DNA of 64,000 bases, from positions 248,001 to 312,000 of the forward strand of contig NZ_CP025003.1 in NCBI RefSeq assembly GCF_002812485.1. Direction: 5' to 3'. The DNA comes from Dickeya fangzhongdai. Lineage in GTDB: Bacteria; Pseudomonadota; Gammaproteobacteria; Enterobacterales; Enterobacteriaceae. Under the pieces are notes generated by a model. It had not been told where the DNA came from and did no database searches. It saw only the letters and a program-made list of their open reading frames with translations. The position numbers and the translations under genes are program-made. Positions 63,453-64,000 of this stretch are shown here, piece by piece. Position 1 is the first letter of the stretch. The number at the start of each line of letters is the position of its first letter.

Positions 63453-64000
63453 TCAGTAATTCGCCCGTAAATCCAGCCCCTGATACAGCGAGGCGACCTG
63501 GTCGGCATAACCGTTGAACAGCAGCGTCGGCTGGCGCTGAACGTTCAACAATCCGCCGGAGCCGATCACCCGTTCGCTGGCCTGTGACCAGCGCGGATGG
63601 TCGACGTTCGGATTGACGTTGGCGTAAAACCCGTACTCGTTGGGCGCGGACAGGTTCCAGGTGGACGGCGGTTGCTGTCGGGTCAGCCGGATATGCACGA
63701 TGGATTTGATGTTCTTGAAGCCGTATTTCCACGGCGTAACCAGCCGTATCGGCGCGCCGTTTTGCGGCGGCAGCGTTTTGCCGTATACGCCGACCGCCAG
63801 CAACGTCAGCGGGTGCATGGCTTCGTCCAGGCGTAACCCTTCGACGTAGGGATAGTCCAGGCCGCCGCCCACGAAACTGTCTTTCTGACCGGGCATCTGC
63901 GCTGGGTCATAGAGCGTCTGAAAGGCGACATAACGGGCGTCGCTGGTTGGTTCGGCCAGTTTTATCAATTGCGACAGTTCAACGCCGACCCACGGGATCA
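63453..64000 (-). CDS. msrP: Methionine-sulfoxide reductase catalytic subunit MsrP, 5' end beyond window
   Basis: MsrP is a Tat-exported molybdopterin enzyme that reduces methionine sulfoxide in periplasmic proteins. The window holds the C-terminal 182 residues: the frame is open to the last base, where it reads IPWVGVEL in line with E. coli VPWIGFPL. Motifs [20 protein letters not shown] and the C-terminal [20 protein letters not shown] are near-identical to E. coli. The N-terminus with Tat signal and catalytic cysteine lies outside. It is a different protein from the molybdoenzyme at 18.7 kb. Confidence 0.96.
   Translation of the reverse strand, partial: IPWVGVELSQLIKLAEPTSDARYVAFQTLYDPAQMPGQKDSFVGGGLDYPYVEGLRLDEAMHPLTLLAVGVYGKTLPPQNGAPIRLVTPWKYGFKNIKSIVHIRLTRQQPPSTWNLSAPNEYGFYANVNPNVDHPRWSQASERVIGSGGLLNVQRQPTLLFNGYADQVASLYQGLDLRANY

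Overview
The window reads as a chromosomal segment of a soft-rot enterobacterium of the Pectobacteriaceae; Dickeya is the most likely genus (inference from gene order, GC-rich coding style and protein similarity as I remember it). About 60 protein genes, one complete rRNA operon and one tRNA are visible. The window opens inside tufB and closes inside msrP.

Layout. 1-13.4 kb: tufB(partial)-secE-nusG-rplKAJL-rpoBC, with the usual promoters, the L10 leader and the rplL/rpoB attenuator. 13.5-13.93 kb: five tandem copies of a 78-bp unit holding three hairpins, not explained by any gene. 13.99-17.6 kb: a DUF1176 protein, two small DUF1127 proteins and a YjiR-type MocR regulator. 17.6-18.66 kb: an AT-rich remnant flanked by two copies of the 3' end of a molybdoenzyme gene, with a broken, possibly lysozyme-like gene and a small membrane protein. 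18.66-22.93 kb: an operon for a secreted 207-aa protein, a cytochrome b and a Tat-exported molybdoenzyme, divergent from a CusRS/HprRS-like two-component system, with an 18-bp perfect palindrome between them. 22.98-28.7 kb: thiCEFSGH behind a TPP riboswitch. 28.8-36.9 kb: rsd, nudC-hemE-nfi-yjaG, an ERIC element, hupA-yjaH, purHD with a PurR box. 37.1-42.55 kb: rrn operon (16S-tRNAGlu-23S-5S).

42.6-49.7 kb: the aapJQMP (yhdWXYZ) amino-acid ABC operon with a sigma54 promoter and NtrC-like sites, an unusual PyrG-like glutaminase-domain protein, and a second, ATPase-less amino-acid permease/binding-protein pair. 49.9-55.7 kb: accessory metabolic genes (EEP nuclease/phosphatase, two SDRs, a LysR regulator, a cupin, a YahK-like alcohol dehydrogenase). 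55.8-64 kb: dusB-fis, prmA, yhdT-panF, accBC, aroQ, msrPQ.

The left part follows the E. coli 90-min region (tufB to purHD-rrnE) and the right part follows the E. coli 73-min region (yhdWXYZ next to rrnD, then fis, accBC, aroQ). The two meet at this rrn operon, which suggests that the lineages differ by recombination between rRNA operons. The best candidates for undescribed biology are the 78-bp triple-hairpin array, the regulated periplasmic molybdoenzyme/cytochrome b system with the remnant at its 3' end, and the PyrG-like protein that lacks the catalytic histidine.
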